A DNA stretch of 6,408 bases from an uncultured Prevotella sp. GTDB lineage: Bacteria; Bacteroidota; Bacteroidia; Bacteroidales; Bacteroidaceae. The notes beneath the pieces are model-generated. The model had not been told where the DNA came from and did no database searches. It saw only the letters and a list, made by a program, of their open reading frames with translations. Below, in pieces: positions 1 to 5,368 of the stretch. Within the stretch, counting starts at the first letter, position 1; each line of letters begins with the position of its first letter. The stretch spans positions 1 through 6,408 of the forward strand of contig CAKPRX010000105.1 in assembly GCA_934183135.1 (NCBI GenBank), in the 5' to 3' direction. The position numbers were made by a program, and so were the translations under genes.

Positions 1-352
1 TGAGGCCCGATGTAAGCGATGAAGATACTCGGGGGCCCAGGTCGCGGCCTATCACGGTGGCACCCATGAGTGCTATCTGCGGCTGCTCCTCCTTGAAGAG
101 GTTTACCAGTATGTCGGTGTGCGGGGCCGATGTGTAGGGGAACAGGCCGTCGGCATCGAATACGAACAACTTGTCCACGCCGTAAGGCAATATTTGCTCT
201 TCTACCTTGCCCTTGATACCGGTGCCAGCCACGATGGCGTTGAGATCTACCCCCAACTCGTTGGCCAGCTTGCGGCCCTTAGTCAGCAATTCCTGAGAAA
301 CCTCGGCAACCTGTGTGCCTTCGATTTCACAATATACAAATACGTTGTTCAT
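1..352 (-). CDS. etfA: Electron transfer flavoprotein alpha subunit, N-terminal part (runs off left edge)
   Basis: EtfA pairs with EtfB to form a soluble FAD-containing heterodimer that passes electrons between acyl-CoA dehydrogenases or related flavoenzymes and other carriers. The first 117 codons are visible, starting MNNVFVYCEIEG at the ATG at 352. The N-terminal alpha/beta fold includes GTGIKGKVEEQILPYGVDKLFVFD (about 43-66, an EtfA-like strand and helix pattern) and the family signature GATVIGRDLGPRVS at 97-110. The C-terminal FAD-binding domain lies outside the window. There is no N-terminal ferredoxin-like extension, which some clostridial EtfA proteins carry. The start lies only 5 bp after the etfB stop, so the two are co-transcribed and probably translationally coupled. 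The gene order etfB-etfA is the usual one, and an acyl-CoA dehydrogenase often follows in Bacteroidota, but that would lie beyond the left edge. Identity is sure; the electron donor is not known from this window. Confidence 0.95.
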   Translation of the reverse strand, partial: MNNVFVYCEIEGTQVAEVSQELLTKGRKLANELGVDLNAIVAGTGIKGKVEEQILPYGVDKLFVFDADGLFPYTSAPHTDILVNLFKEEQPQIALMGATVIGRDLGPRVSSSLTSGL

Positions 353-357
353 ATCTA

Positions 358-1227
358 TTAACCAATAATCTTTTCGTCTAACAATTCCTTTACCAGGCCC
401 TCTACATCAGCATCGCTTGCCGTAAGGGTCTTGCTCTCCTTGGCCTGGAACACGATGTTCTTTACGGCCTTCACCTTGGTCGGCGAGCCGGCCAGTCCAC
501 ACTGCTGAGGGTCTCCGTCTACATCGGCCACGGTCCACTGGTTCAGCGTCAGGTACGGGCGCTCCTCGTAGAGGGCTGCCCAGGGCTCGTCTCCCTTGCG
601 CTCCATGGGGCAGGTGGCGTACTTGTACTTCATGACCAGCTTGGCGTTGCAGGGACGGCAGGGGGCGGCGCTGCCGTTAACCGTTACCACTACGGGGAGC
701 GGTGCCTCTACGGTCTCCACGCCTCCGTCGATATGGCGGCGTATGGTGGCCTTGCCATTCTCTACCTTGAGTATCTCCTCGGCGTAAGTTACCTGGTTCA
801 GACCCAGCTTCTGAGCCACCTGGGGGCCCACCTGGGCTGTATCGCCGTCGATGGCCTGTCGGCCACCTATCACGATGTCTACATCGCCTATTTTCTTGAT
901 GCCAGTGGCCAGCGCATACGATGTGGCCAGCGTGTCGGCGCCTGCAAAGAGGCGGTCGGTAAGCAGCCATCCGGTATCAGCGCCACGGTAAAGTCCCTGG
1001 CGGATTATCTCGCCAGCACGGGGAGGGCCCATGGTGAGCACGCCTACTGTGCTGCCGGGGTTCTGCTCTTTCAGGCGGAGGGCCTGCTCAAGAGCGTTCA
1101 AGTCTTCGGGGTTGAAGATAGCGGGCAGCGCGGCACGGTTTACGGTGCCTTCGGCGGTCATTGCGTCTTTGCCCACATTTCTTGTGTCTGGTACCTGCTT
1201 TGCAAGTACAACGATTTTCAAACTCAT
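358..1227 (-). CDS. etfB: Electron transfer flavoprotein beta subunit
   Basis: This is the 289-residue small subunit of the ETF heterodimer. It starts MSLKIVVLAKQVPDT, the classic EtfB N-terminus. NPEDLNALEQAL at 39-50 and the adenine-nucleotide-binding loop GGRQAIDGDTAQVGP at 121-135 are diagnostic. In EtfB this loop binds AMP in ordinary ETFs or a second FAD in electron-bifurcating ones. The protein is longer than the roughly 250-260 residues of mitochondrial or proteobacterial EtfB. The C-terminal part, with CGLAGSPTKVKAV (243-255) and an ending in DEKIIG, resembles EtfB of anaerobes. That makes a link to anaerobic acyl-CoA or bifurcating metabolism plausible, but this is inference. A Cys-x-x-Cys occurs at 190-193 (PCRPCNAK). 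The start is preceded by an AT-rich leader with no Shine-Dalgarno, as is usual in Bacteroidota, and a promoter is visible about 45 bp upstream. First gene of the etfBA operon. Confidence 0.96.
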   Translation of the reverse strand: MSLKIVVLAKQVPDTRNVGKDAMTAEGTVNRAALPAIFNPEDLNALEQALRLKEQNPGSTVGVLTMGPPRAGEIIRQGLYRGADTGWLLTDRLFAGADTLATSYALATGIKKIGDVDIVIGGRQAIDGDTAQVGPQVAQKLGLNQVTYAEEILKVENGKATIRRHIDGGVETVEAPLPVVVTVNGSAAPCRPCNAKLVMKYKYATCPMERKGDEPWAALYEERPYLTLNQWTVADVDGDPQQCGLAGSPTKVKAVKNIVFQAKESKTLTASDADVEGLVKELLDEKIIG

Positions 1228-1272
1228 AAGAATTATTTAAAATTATATTGATTTCGATATAAATTGCGGTCG

Positions 1273-1304
1273 CAAAATTACAAATATTTTACAGGTTGAC
1301 CAAA
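1273..1304 (-). promoter_or_regulatory. Bacteroidota-type promoter of etfBA
   Basis: Read on the minus strand there is a perfect -33 TTTG (1304-1301), a 20-bp spacer and a perfect -7 TAATTTTG (1280-1273, matching TAnnTTTG). This is the consensus recognised by the primary sigma factor of Bacteroides and relatives, with the usual spacing. Transcription should begin near 1267-1270, giving an AT-rich leader of about 40 nt before the etfB start at 1227. Confidence 0.8.
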
Positions 1305-1318
1305 TTATTGTAATTAAA

Positions 1319-1348
1319 TTTGCACAGACCGTGGCTATCTGTGCACAA
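1319..1348. repeat. Palindrome upstream of the etfB promoter
   Basis: TGCACAGA at 1321-1328 is the exact reverse complement of TCTGTGCA at 1338-1345, separated by 9 bp. With one bulged base (C1346) the symmetry extends by two more pairs (TT at 1319-1320 with AA at 1347-1348). It starts 15 bp upstream of the -33 element of the etfB promoter, a suitable place for a dimeric activator or repressor site. The left arm overlaps a plus-strand TAAATTTG (1315-1322) that matches a -7 box but has no -33 partner at the right distance. Confidence 0.5.
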
Positions 1349-1522
1349 ATGGCGATGATTGTGCAATGAATGGGGCATGCTAAGGAGTTTCTCCCTAAAT
1401 CTTCCTGTAAGGGTAAACTGCCGTAAATGGCGGTGGCATGGCCTCCAAATGCCGGGCAGCGGGCAAGGCACAGTGGGTGTAAGTGGCCCCCTGTTGCCAT
1501 AAGTCCAATGCCTGGAATCGTA

Positions 1523-1598
1523 AAGACCGACCTTTACGTTTCCCGGAGCCGTCATTAGCGAGCTGGGAGCCGTCATTAGAAAGTTAAAGGTCGGTCTT
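1523..1598. repeat. 76-bp inverted-repeat structure with 14-bp perfect arms
   Basis: The left arm AAGACCGACCTTTA (1523-1536) is perfectly complementary to the right arm TAAAGGTCGGTCTT (1585-1598), with a 48-bp centre. In RNA this would form a 14-bp stem on either strand. No obvious target-site duplication flanks it (GTA to the left, CCT to the right) and no open frame lies inside. It could be a short non-autonomous repeat element, a folded small RNA segment or a protein-binding region. It lies about 300 bp from both flanking genes. Confidence 0.7.
1545..1579. repeat. Tandem 14-bp direct repeat with 21-bp period
   Basis: GGAGCCGTCATTAG occurs exactly twice, at 1545-1558 and 1566-1579, inside the centre of the 76-bp inverted-repeat structure. 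The starts are 21 bp apart, two turns of B-DNA, so both copies would face the same side of the helix. This is what paired binding sites look like, though a simple local duplication would look the same. Confidence 0.75.
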
Positions 1599-1733
1599 CC
1601 TGTTTCCGGTGATGGCCAATGGCTCGCCAGCGGCTATTGCCGGCATCGTTTTTGGCTTCTTAGCCTTCTTGTCTTCTGCCATCTGTCATGGGGCGATGGG
1701 CGCCAGGGTGTTCTCCGTCTGCTACACCTTATT

Positions 1734-1755
1734 TATATATACACGTGCGCGCGCG
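1734..1755. other. 22-bp perfectly alternating pyrimidine/purine tract (possible Z-DNA)
   Basis: From T1734 to G1755 every step alternates pyrimidine and purine: a TATATATA part, then CACGTG, then a run of CG dinucleotides. CG/CA alternation is the classic sequence that flips to left-handed Z-DNA under negative supercoiling, and the TA part next to it melts easily. It lies about 95-115 bp upstream of the helicase -7 box, where supercoiling from divergent transcription could accumulate. The sequence pattern is certain; the structural role is inference. Confidence 0.5.
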
Positions 1756-1847
1756 AAAGGGTGCCTGCGGCTGCGGGGGAGCGATAAAACGTAGAGGAGG
1801 AAGACAACTTTATGGGGCATATAGGGGCGATTAAGAAAAAATATGCT

Positions 1848-1855
1848 TACTTTTG
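1848..1855 (+). promoter_or_regulatory. Candidate -7 box for the helicase gene
   Basis: TACTTTTG matches the Bacteroidota -7 consensus TAnnTTTG and follows the A-rich stretch AAGAAAAAATATGCT, a common setting for such promoters. No -33 TTTG is seen 19-21 bp upstream, which weakens the call. Transcription would begin around 1860, which leaves about 20 nt before the ATG at 1881 and excludes the upstream ATG at 1812. Confidence 0.5.
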
Positions 1856-1880
1856 CGCTGTTGTCACAGACCCCGAGAGT

Positions 1881-3323
1881 ATGAGCATTGACGAATTTGT
1901 ACGCCAGGTACAACAGCAGTTGGGCTTTGAGCCTACGGCAGACCAGCACAGGGCCTTGCACGAGTTTGGCCACTTCCTCGCCGACCGCGAAACACGGGTG
2001 GCGATGATACTGCGTGGCTCGGCCGGAACCGGCAAGACGTCGCTCACGGCGGCGCTGGTACGCACCCTGGCCCGGCTGGGCCAGCGCATGGTGCTGTTGG
2101 CCCCTACGGGACGCGCCGCCAAGGTGCTGTCGCTCTACAGTGGCATGGCGGCTTATACCATTCACCGCAAGATATACCGCGAGCGGGCAGTGGTGAGTGG
2201 GGGAGGGGTGTTCAATCTGAACGACAACCTGCATACGGATACGCTCTTCGTGGTAGACGAAGCCTCGATGATAGCCAACGGCACCGGAGGCGACAGCACT
2301 TTCGGTACGGGATGTCTGTTAGACGACCTGATAACCTATGTGTACGGCGGGCGCAACTGCCGGCTGATGGTGATAGGCGACAGCGCCCAGCTGCCGCCCG
2401 TGGGCGAGGAGGAGTCGCCGGCCCTGAGTGCCGGGGTGTTAGAGGGCTATGCCCTGAGGGTGTACCGTGCCGACCTGGCCGAGGTGGTGCGCCAGGCAGC
2501 CCTGAGCGGCATACTCTATAACGCCACCGTGATAAGGGCCATGATAACCCACGATGCCGCCACCCAGCTGCCCCGCATACGGTTGGCCGGCTTTGCCGAT
2601 ATATGCGTGGTGCCGGGCAACGAGCTGGTCGACGCGCTGGCCGCCAGCTACCATGCCGTGGGCATAGACGACGCGATGGTGATAACGCGGTCCAACAAGC
2701 GGGCCAAGGTGTACAACCTGGGCATACGCAGCATGATACTGGACCGCGAGGACGACCTGGCCACGGGCGACATGCTCATGGTGGTCAAGAACCACTATCT
2801 GCCGCCCACCCCCAAGGGCCCGGCCGACGCGCCCCCTTTCGCCTTTATCGCCAATGGCGACCGCTGCCGGGTTGTCAAGGTGCGCCGCCAGCGCGAGTTC
2901 TACGGGCTGCGCTTTGCCGACGTGTGGCTCAGTTTCCCTGACTATGACGACTACGAGTTCCAGGCCACCCTGGTGCTCGACAGCCTGCTTACCGAGACCC
3001 CGGCACTCACCCGCGAGCAGGCCGACCAGCTCTACGAGGGCGTGATGGCCGACTATGCCGACCTGCCGCGCAAGGCCGACCGTATGAAGGCCCTGCGTGC
3101 CGATACTTATTACAACGCGCTCCAGGTCAAGTTTGCCTATGCCGTTACCTGTCACAAGGCGCAGGGCGGCCAGTGGTCCCACGTGTATGTAGACCAGGGC
3201 TACATGACCGACGACATGCTTACGCCCGATTATATACACTGGCTCTACACGGCCTTTACCCGCGCCACCGAGCGCCTGTATCTCGTCAACTGGCCCAAGA
3301 GCCAGGTAGAGCCGGGCAGATAG
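1881..3323 (+). CDS. RecD-like SF1B ATP-dependent DNA helicase
   Basis: This 480-residue protein is a superfamily 1B (RecD/Dda-like, 5'-to-3') DNA helicase, probably acting in DNA repair or recombination. Motifs in order: Q-type entry FEPTADQHRAL (17-26), Walker A GSAGTGKTS (46-54), motif Ia LLAPTGRAAK (72-81), Walker B VVDEASM (124-130), motif III GDSAQLPPV (166-174), motif IV-like VITRSNKRA (267-275), motif V VTCHKAQGGQW (422-432) and motif VI YTAFTRATERLYL (455-467). It lacks the long N-terminal region of RecD2 and any nuclease domain; a short RecD-like helicase of this size is common in Bacteroidales, often labelled exodeoxyribonuclease V or RecD. Start choice: the frame is open to an ATG at 1812 with AGGAGG 11 bp before it, but the -7 box at 1848 lies inside that extension and family homology begins near MSIDEF, so 1881 is preferred. 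Ile codons are 15 ATA of 18, unlike etfB and alaS. Stand-alone gene, convergent with the next. Confidence 0.9.
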   Translation: MSIDEFVRQVQQQLGFEPTADQHRALHEFGHFLADRETRVAMILRGSAGTGKTSLTAALVRTLARLGQRMVLLAPTGRAAKVLSLYSGMAAYTIHRKIYRERAVVSGGGVFNLNDNLHTDTLFVVDEASMIANGTGGDSTFGTGCLLDDLITYVYGGRNCRLMVIGDSAQLPPVGEEESPALSAGVLEGYALRVYRADLAEVVRQAALSGILYNATVIRAMITHDAATQLPRIRLAGFADICVVPGNELVDALAASYHAVGIDDAMVITRSNKRAKVYNLGIRSMILDREDDLATGDMLMVVKNHYLPPTPKGPADAPPFAFIANGDRCRVVKVRRQREFYGLRFADVWLSFPDYDDYEFQATLVLDSLLTETPALTREQADQLYEGVMADYADLPRKADRMKALRADTYYNALQVKFAYAVTCHKAQGGQWSHVYVDQGYMTDDMLTPDYIHWLYTAFTRATERLYLVNWPKSQVEPGR

Positions 3324-3334
3324 CCGCGAACCAT

Positions 3335-3351
3335 GGGCCGGTGGCCGGCCC
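3335..3351. terminator. GC hairpin between convergent stop codons
   Basis: GGGCCGG (3335-3341) and CCGGCCC (3345-3351) form a 7-bp all-GC stem with a TGG loop. It sits 12 bp after the helicase stop and directly abuts the stop codon of the opposing gene. No T-tract follows on either strand, so it is not a canonical intrinsic terminator, but its position between converging genes suggests it serves both as a termination or 3'-end stabilising structure. Confidence 0.4.
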
Positions 3352-3352
3352 C

Positions 3353-5134
3353 TTATCTGCTTACCTTAATCTTACAGTCAGCCACGGTACAGTCTACCTG
3401 TACCTGCCGTGGCCGCGTTATGCGTGTGCGCAGCGAGCCGTCGGCCCGCCGCTCATGGCGTATCTGTACGTTGCCGTAGGGAGTGGGGTACGAGCCCTCG
3501 GCCCAACTGAGGTCGCCCAGGTGGGGCTCTATGCTGATGCGGCGGCAGCCTGGCTCCTCTATCTGGACGCCCAGCACATGGCGCGACAGCCAGGCAGTGG
3601 GCCCCGAGGCCCAGCCATGGCACAGGCTGCCGCGGAACCCCGGGTAGCAGTAGGCCCCGAAGTCGCCGTGAGCGTTCTTCTTCTCAGGGTCGCCCATCTG
3701 GTCTATGCGGTTGGTGCCCTGGCCCCAGGTGGGGTCGTAGTCTTCCCAGAAGGTGGTGGCCCCCAGGTCCAGCATGCCGCCCCAGTACTGGCGTATGGCG
3801 TCGAGGGCCTCGCGGTAGCGCCCGGCACGGGCCTCGGCCTCTAACAGGTAGTAGCCGTAGAAGGTAGAGAACCCCCTGATGCCGTCGATGTAGCGGCTGT
3901 ACATGGCCTGGGGCGACAGGGTGCCGCTGATGGCCATGAGCGCGGCCGCCTGTCGCAGCGAGTAGGGTGGGGCGATGTGGGCCGACAGTCGGGCGGCTAT
4001 GGCCCGGCAGGTGGCGGCGTGCGCGGTGTCGCCCAGTACCCGGCACAGCTCGGCGGCATCGGCCATACTCCAGATGAGCAGCGCCTTTACGCCCGTCCGC
4101 GCCCCGCGCTTGTCGGCCTGGGAGGGCCAGTCCAGAAAGCAGTTGCCGTGAAACTCGCCCTCGCTGTCAACGGCTCTGTCCAGCTGGTCTATCAGACCGG
4201 TGATGTAGCCGCGGTGGCGTTCCAGGAAGTCGCGGTCGGCATGGCTCATCCACCACTCGTACTGTATAATGAGGTACCACATGGAGTAGGCAGGCATGTC
4301 GTTGAGCCACTTGGGCAGCGGAAACTCGCGGCAGGCAAAGTCTATGGAGCGCGGAACCACCTCGTTGTAGCCGAAGACGGCACTGATGGTAGCCACCTCG
4401 GGGTGCATGTCGCCAATCCATACCAGCCGGTCGCGCTTGATGCCGTCCCACAGAAATTCCTGCATGTTCAGGTGTACGGTGTAGGCTCCGGTCATCCAGA
4501 TGGAGTCCAGCCGCGTGTCGCTGCACCTGAAGCTGCCCCTGTAGGGTATGTCGCGGAAGCGGAAGATGGCCGCGGCCTCCCTGATGCGTATCGTGACGTC
4601 GGGGCGCAGCAGGTCTATGCGCACAAAGCGGAACCCCGTGTTGCCTATCTCTATCTGCCCGTCGCGCGGTATCTCCATGACGATGTCGCGCTTGGCATGG
4701 TCGTCGGTAGAGTAGCCCACCCGTGGCTTAGAGTTGCTCGTGGTGCTCATACACTCCTGTACCGACTCGCCAAAGCGTATGCGCACCAGCGAGGGCTCGG
4801 GCCGGGTGCTGCTGCCCATGACCAGCCGCAGTCCGCCGTGTAGCTCGCGCCCGTAGTCGAGCAGCAGCGAGGCCGTGTCGGCCGGCGCCGTGCTCATCTC
4901 GCACATCCCTGTACGTCCCAGTTCGGTCTGCCCGTCGGTGAGGCGCAGCAGGGCTTCGCTCTGGGTGGCCCGGTGGGCTGCCACGATACGCTGGGGCACC
5001 AGGTACACCCGGGTTATGGGGTCGGTGCGCATACGTGCCGTGTCGGCAGGGGCAAATACGGGTGGCAGATGGGTCTGGGCCGTGGCGGTCATGGCCGCGA
5101 GGGCCGCGATGAGTGCTGATAGTCTTATTCGCAT
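3353..5134 (-). CDS. Secreted GH78-type alpha-L-rhamnosidase
   Basis: This 593-residue enzyme is expected to remove terminal L-rhamnose from plant or bacterial glycans. A type I signal peptide (MRIRLSALIAALAAMTATA, cut before Q20) sends it to the periplasm or outside; there is no lipobox Cys. A beta-sandwich region (about 35-190, with LLDYGRELHGGLRL at 91-104 and GFRFVRI at 167-173) precedes the (alpha/alpha)6 barrel (about 200-525) and a C-terminal beta domain (about 528-593). Barrel motifs are WDGIKRDRLVWIGDMHPE (229-246), FLDWP (333-337), GATTFWEDYDP (458-468) and SLCHGWASGPTAWL (503-516). E464 fits the GH78 catalytic base. The usual RDER Glu (general acid) is missing: here the text is RDRLVW, with E246 nearby. 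It is shorter than many GH78 enzymes of 900 or more residues. No SusC/SusD or other sugar genes adjoin it, so substrate is unknown. It has its own promoter at 5165-5196. Family call is strong; exact activity is not proven. Confidence 0.88.
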   Translation of the reverse strand: MRIRLSALIAALAAMTATAQTHLPPVFAPADTARMRTDPITRVYLVPQRIVAAHRATQSEALLRLTDGQTELGRTGMCEMSTAPADTASLLLDYGRELHGGLRLVMGSSTRPEPSLVRIRFGESVQECMSTTSNSKPRVGYSTDDHAKRDIVMEIPRDGQIEIGNTGFRFVRIDLLRPDVTIRIREAAAIFRFRDIPYRGSFRCSDTRLDSIWMTGAYTVHLNMQEFLWDGIKRDRLVWIGDMHPEVATISAVFGYNEVVPRSIDFACREFPLPKWLNDMPAYSMWYLIIQYEWWMSHADRDFLERHRGYITGLIDQLDRAVDSEGEFHGNCFLDWPSQADKRGARTGVKALLIWSMADAAELCRVLGDTAHAATCRAIAARLSAHIAPPYSLRQAAALMAISGTLSPQAMYSRYIDGIRGFSTFYGYYLLEAEARAGRYREALDAIRQYWGGMLDLGATTFWEDYDPTWGQGTNRIDQMGDPEKKNAHGDFGAYCYPGFRGSLCHGWASGPTAWLSRHVLGVQIEEPGCRRISIEPHLGDLSWAEGSYPTPYGNVQIRHERRADGSLRTRITRPRQVQVDCTVADCKIKVSR

Positions 5135-5164
5135 GGTAGGGAGTTAAGTTGAAGTCTGTCGCTG

Positions 5165-5196
5165 CAAATGTAGTGTATTAATCCCGTCTGTCCAAG
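5165..5196 (-). promoter_or_regulatory. Bacteroidota-type promoter of the rhamnosidase gene
   Basis: On the minus strand CTTG (5196-5193, three of four bases of TTTG) is followed by a 20-bp spacer and a perfect -7 TACATTTG (5172-5165). Transcription should begin around 5159, about 25 nt before the ATG at 5134. The spacing equals that of the etfB promoter, which supports both calls. Confidence 0.7.
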
Positions 5197-5251
5197 GCTT
5201 TTGGCGTAAAAAACGAGTGCTGTCCGCAGGTTTCTTGCTGTGGCTGCCTTC

Positions 5252-5305
5252 TCACCGTGGGGGCTTCCGGTGGTTCCCGGTATGATGCCCCCCCCCTGTG
5301 GGTGA
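5252..5305. repeat. Interrupted inverted repeat containing a C9 run
   Basis: TCACC (5252-5256) and GGGGGC (5259-5264) face GCCCCC (5287-5292) and GGTGA (5301-5305), giving a two-part dyad with unequal spacers. Nine consecutive C residues lie at 5288-5296 (G9 on the minus strand). It sits between the alaS terminator and the rhamnosidase promoter, about 95-120 bp upstream of the latter's -33 element. Function unknown. Confidence 0.4.
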
Positions 5306-5306
5306 C

Positions 5307-5340
5307 AAAAAAAGTGGCAGCCATAGGGGCTGCCACTTTT
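5307..5340 (-). terminator. Intrinsic terminator of alaS
   Basis: Read on the minus strand: AAAAGTGGCAGCC (5340-5328), loop CCTAT, GGCTGCCACTTTT (5322-5310), with seven T residues in total (5313-5307). A 13-bp perfect stem ending in a T-tract is a textbook rho-independent terminator, placed 28 bp after the alaS stop. On the plus strand the stem is also followed by TTTT, but nothing is transcribed toward it from that side. Confidence 0.94.
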
Positions 5341-5368
5341 GATATAGTGTTCTAAGCGTGTGTCGTGC

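Larger units (their letters stand above)
1228..1880. other. Long divergent intergenic region between etfB and the helicase
   Basis: There are 653 bp without a convincing gene. From 1228 to about 1320 the DNA is AT-rich and carries the etfB promoter. From about 1330 to 1720 it is GC-richer and has several short dyads: GGAG/CTCC at 1384-1394, a weak wobble hairpin at 1617-1639, and the larger structure at 1523-1598. From 1734 to 1755 it becomes alternating pyrimidine/purine, and a -7 box precedes the helicase. Short open frames on the minus strand between 1243 and 1576 have no recognisable product and would run through the etfB promoter, so I do not call them genes. The length and structure fit either regulatory DNA, a small RNA locus or the remains of a short repeat element; I cannot choose between these. 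Confidence 0.6.

Noticed and set aside
1243..1576. Overlapping minus-strand open frames of 85 and 95 codons upstream of etfB
   Set aside because: No recognisable domain, low-complexity N-terminus caused by the direct repeat (MTAPSSLMTAPG), and they run through the etfB promoter.
1523..1598. CRISPR array or insertion sequence
   Set aside because: Only two direct repeats with a 7-bp gap, no spacers of CRISPR length, no transposase frame and no target-site duplication.
1617..1653. Hairpin followed by T5 as an intrinsic terminator
   Set aside because: The stem has only 8 pairs including G-T wobbles and the T5 lies 9 bases away, so it is not convincing.
1609..1794. Plus-strand 61-codon open frame before the helicase
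   Set aside because: No promoter or ribosome site, no family resemblance; its end is made by translating the alternating TA/CG tract.
2439..3239. Long minus-strand open frame inside the helicase gene
   Set aside because: Antisense shadow in GC-rich DNA; the opposite strand encodes all helicase motifs in order.
3977..4843. 288-codon plus-strand open frame inside the rhamnosidase gene
   Set aside because: Shadow of the GH78 frame; its product is Val/Ala/Gly-rich with no domain.
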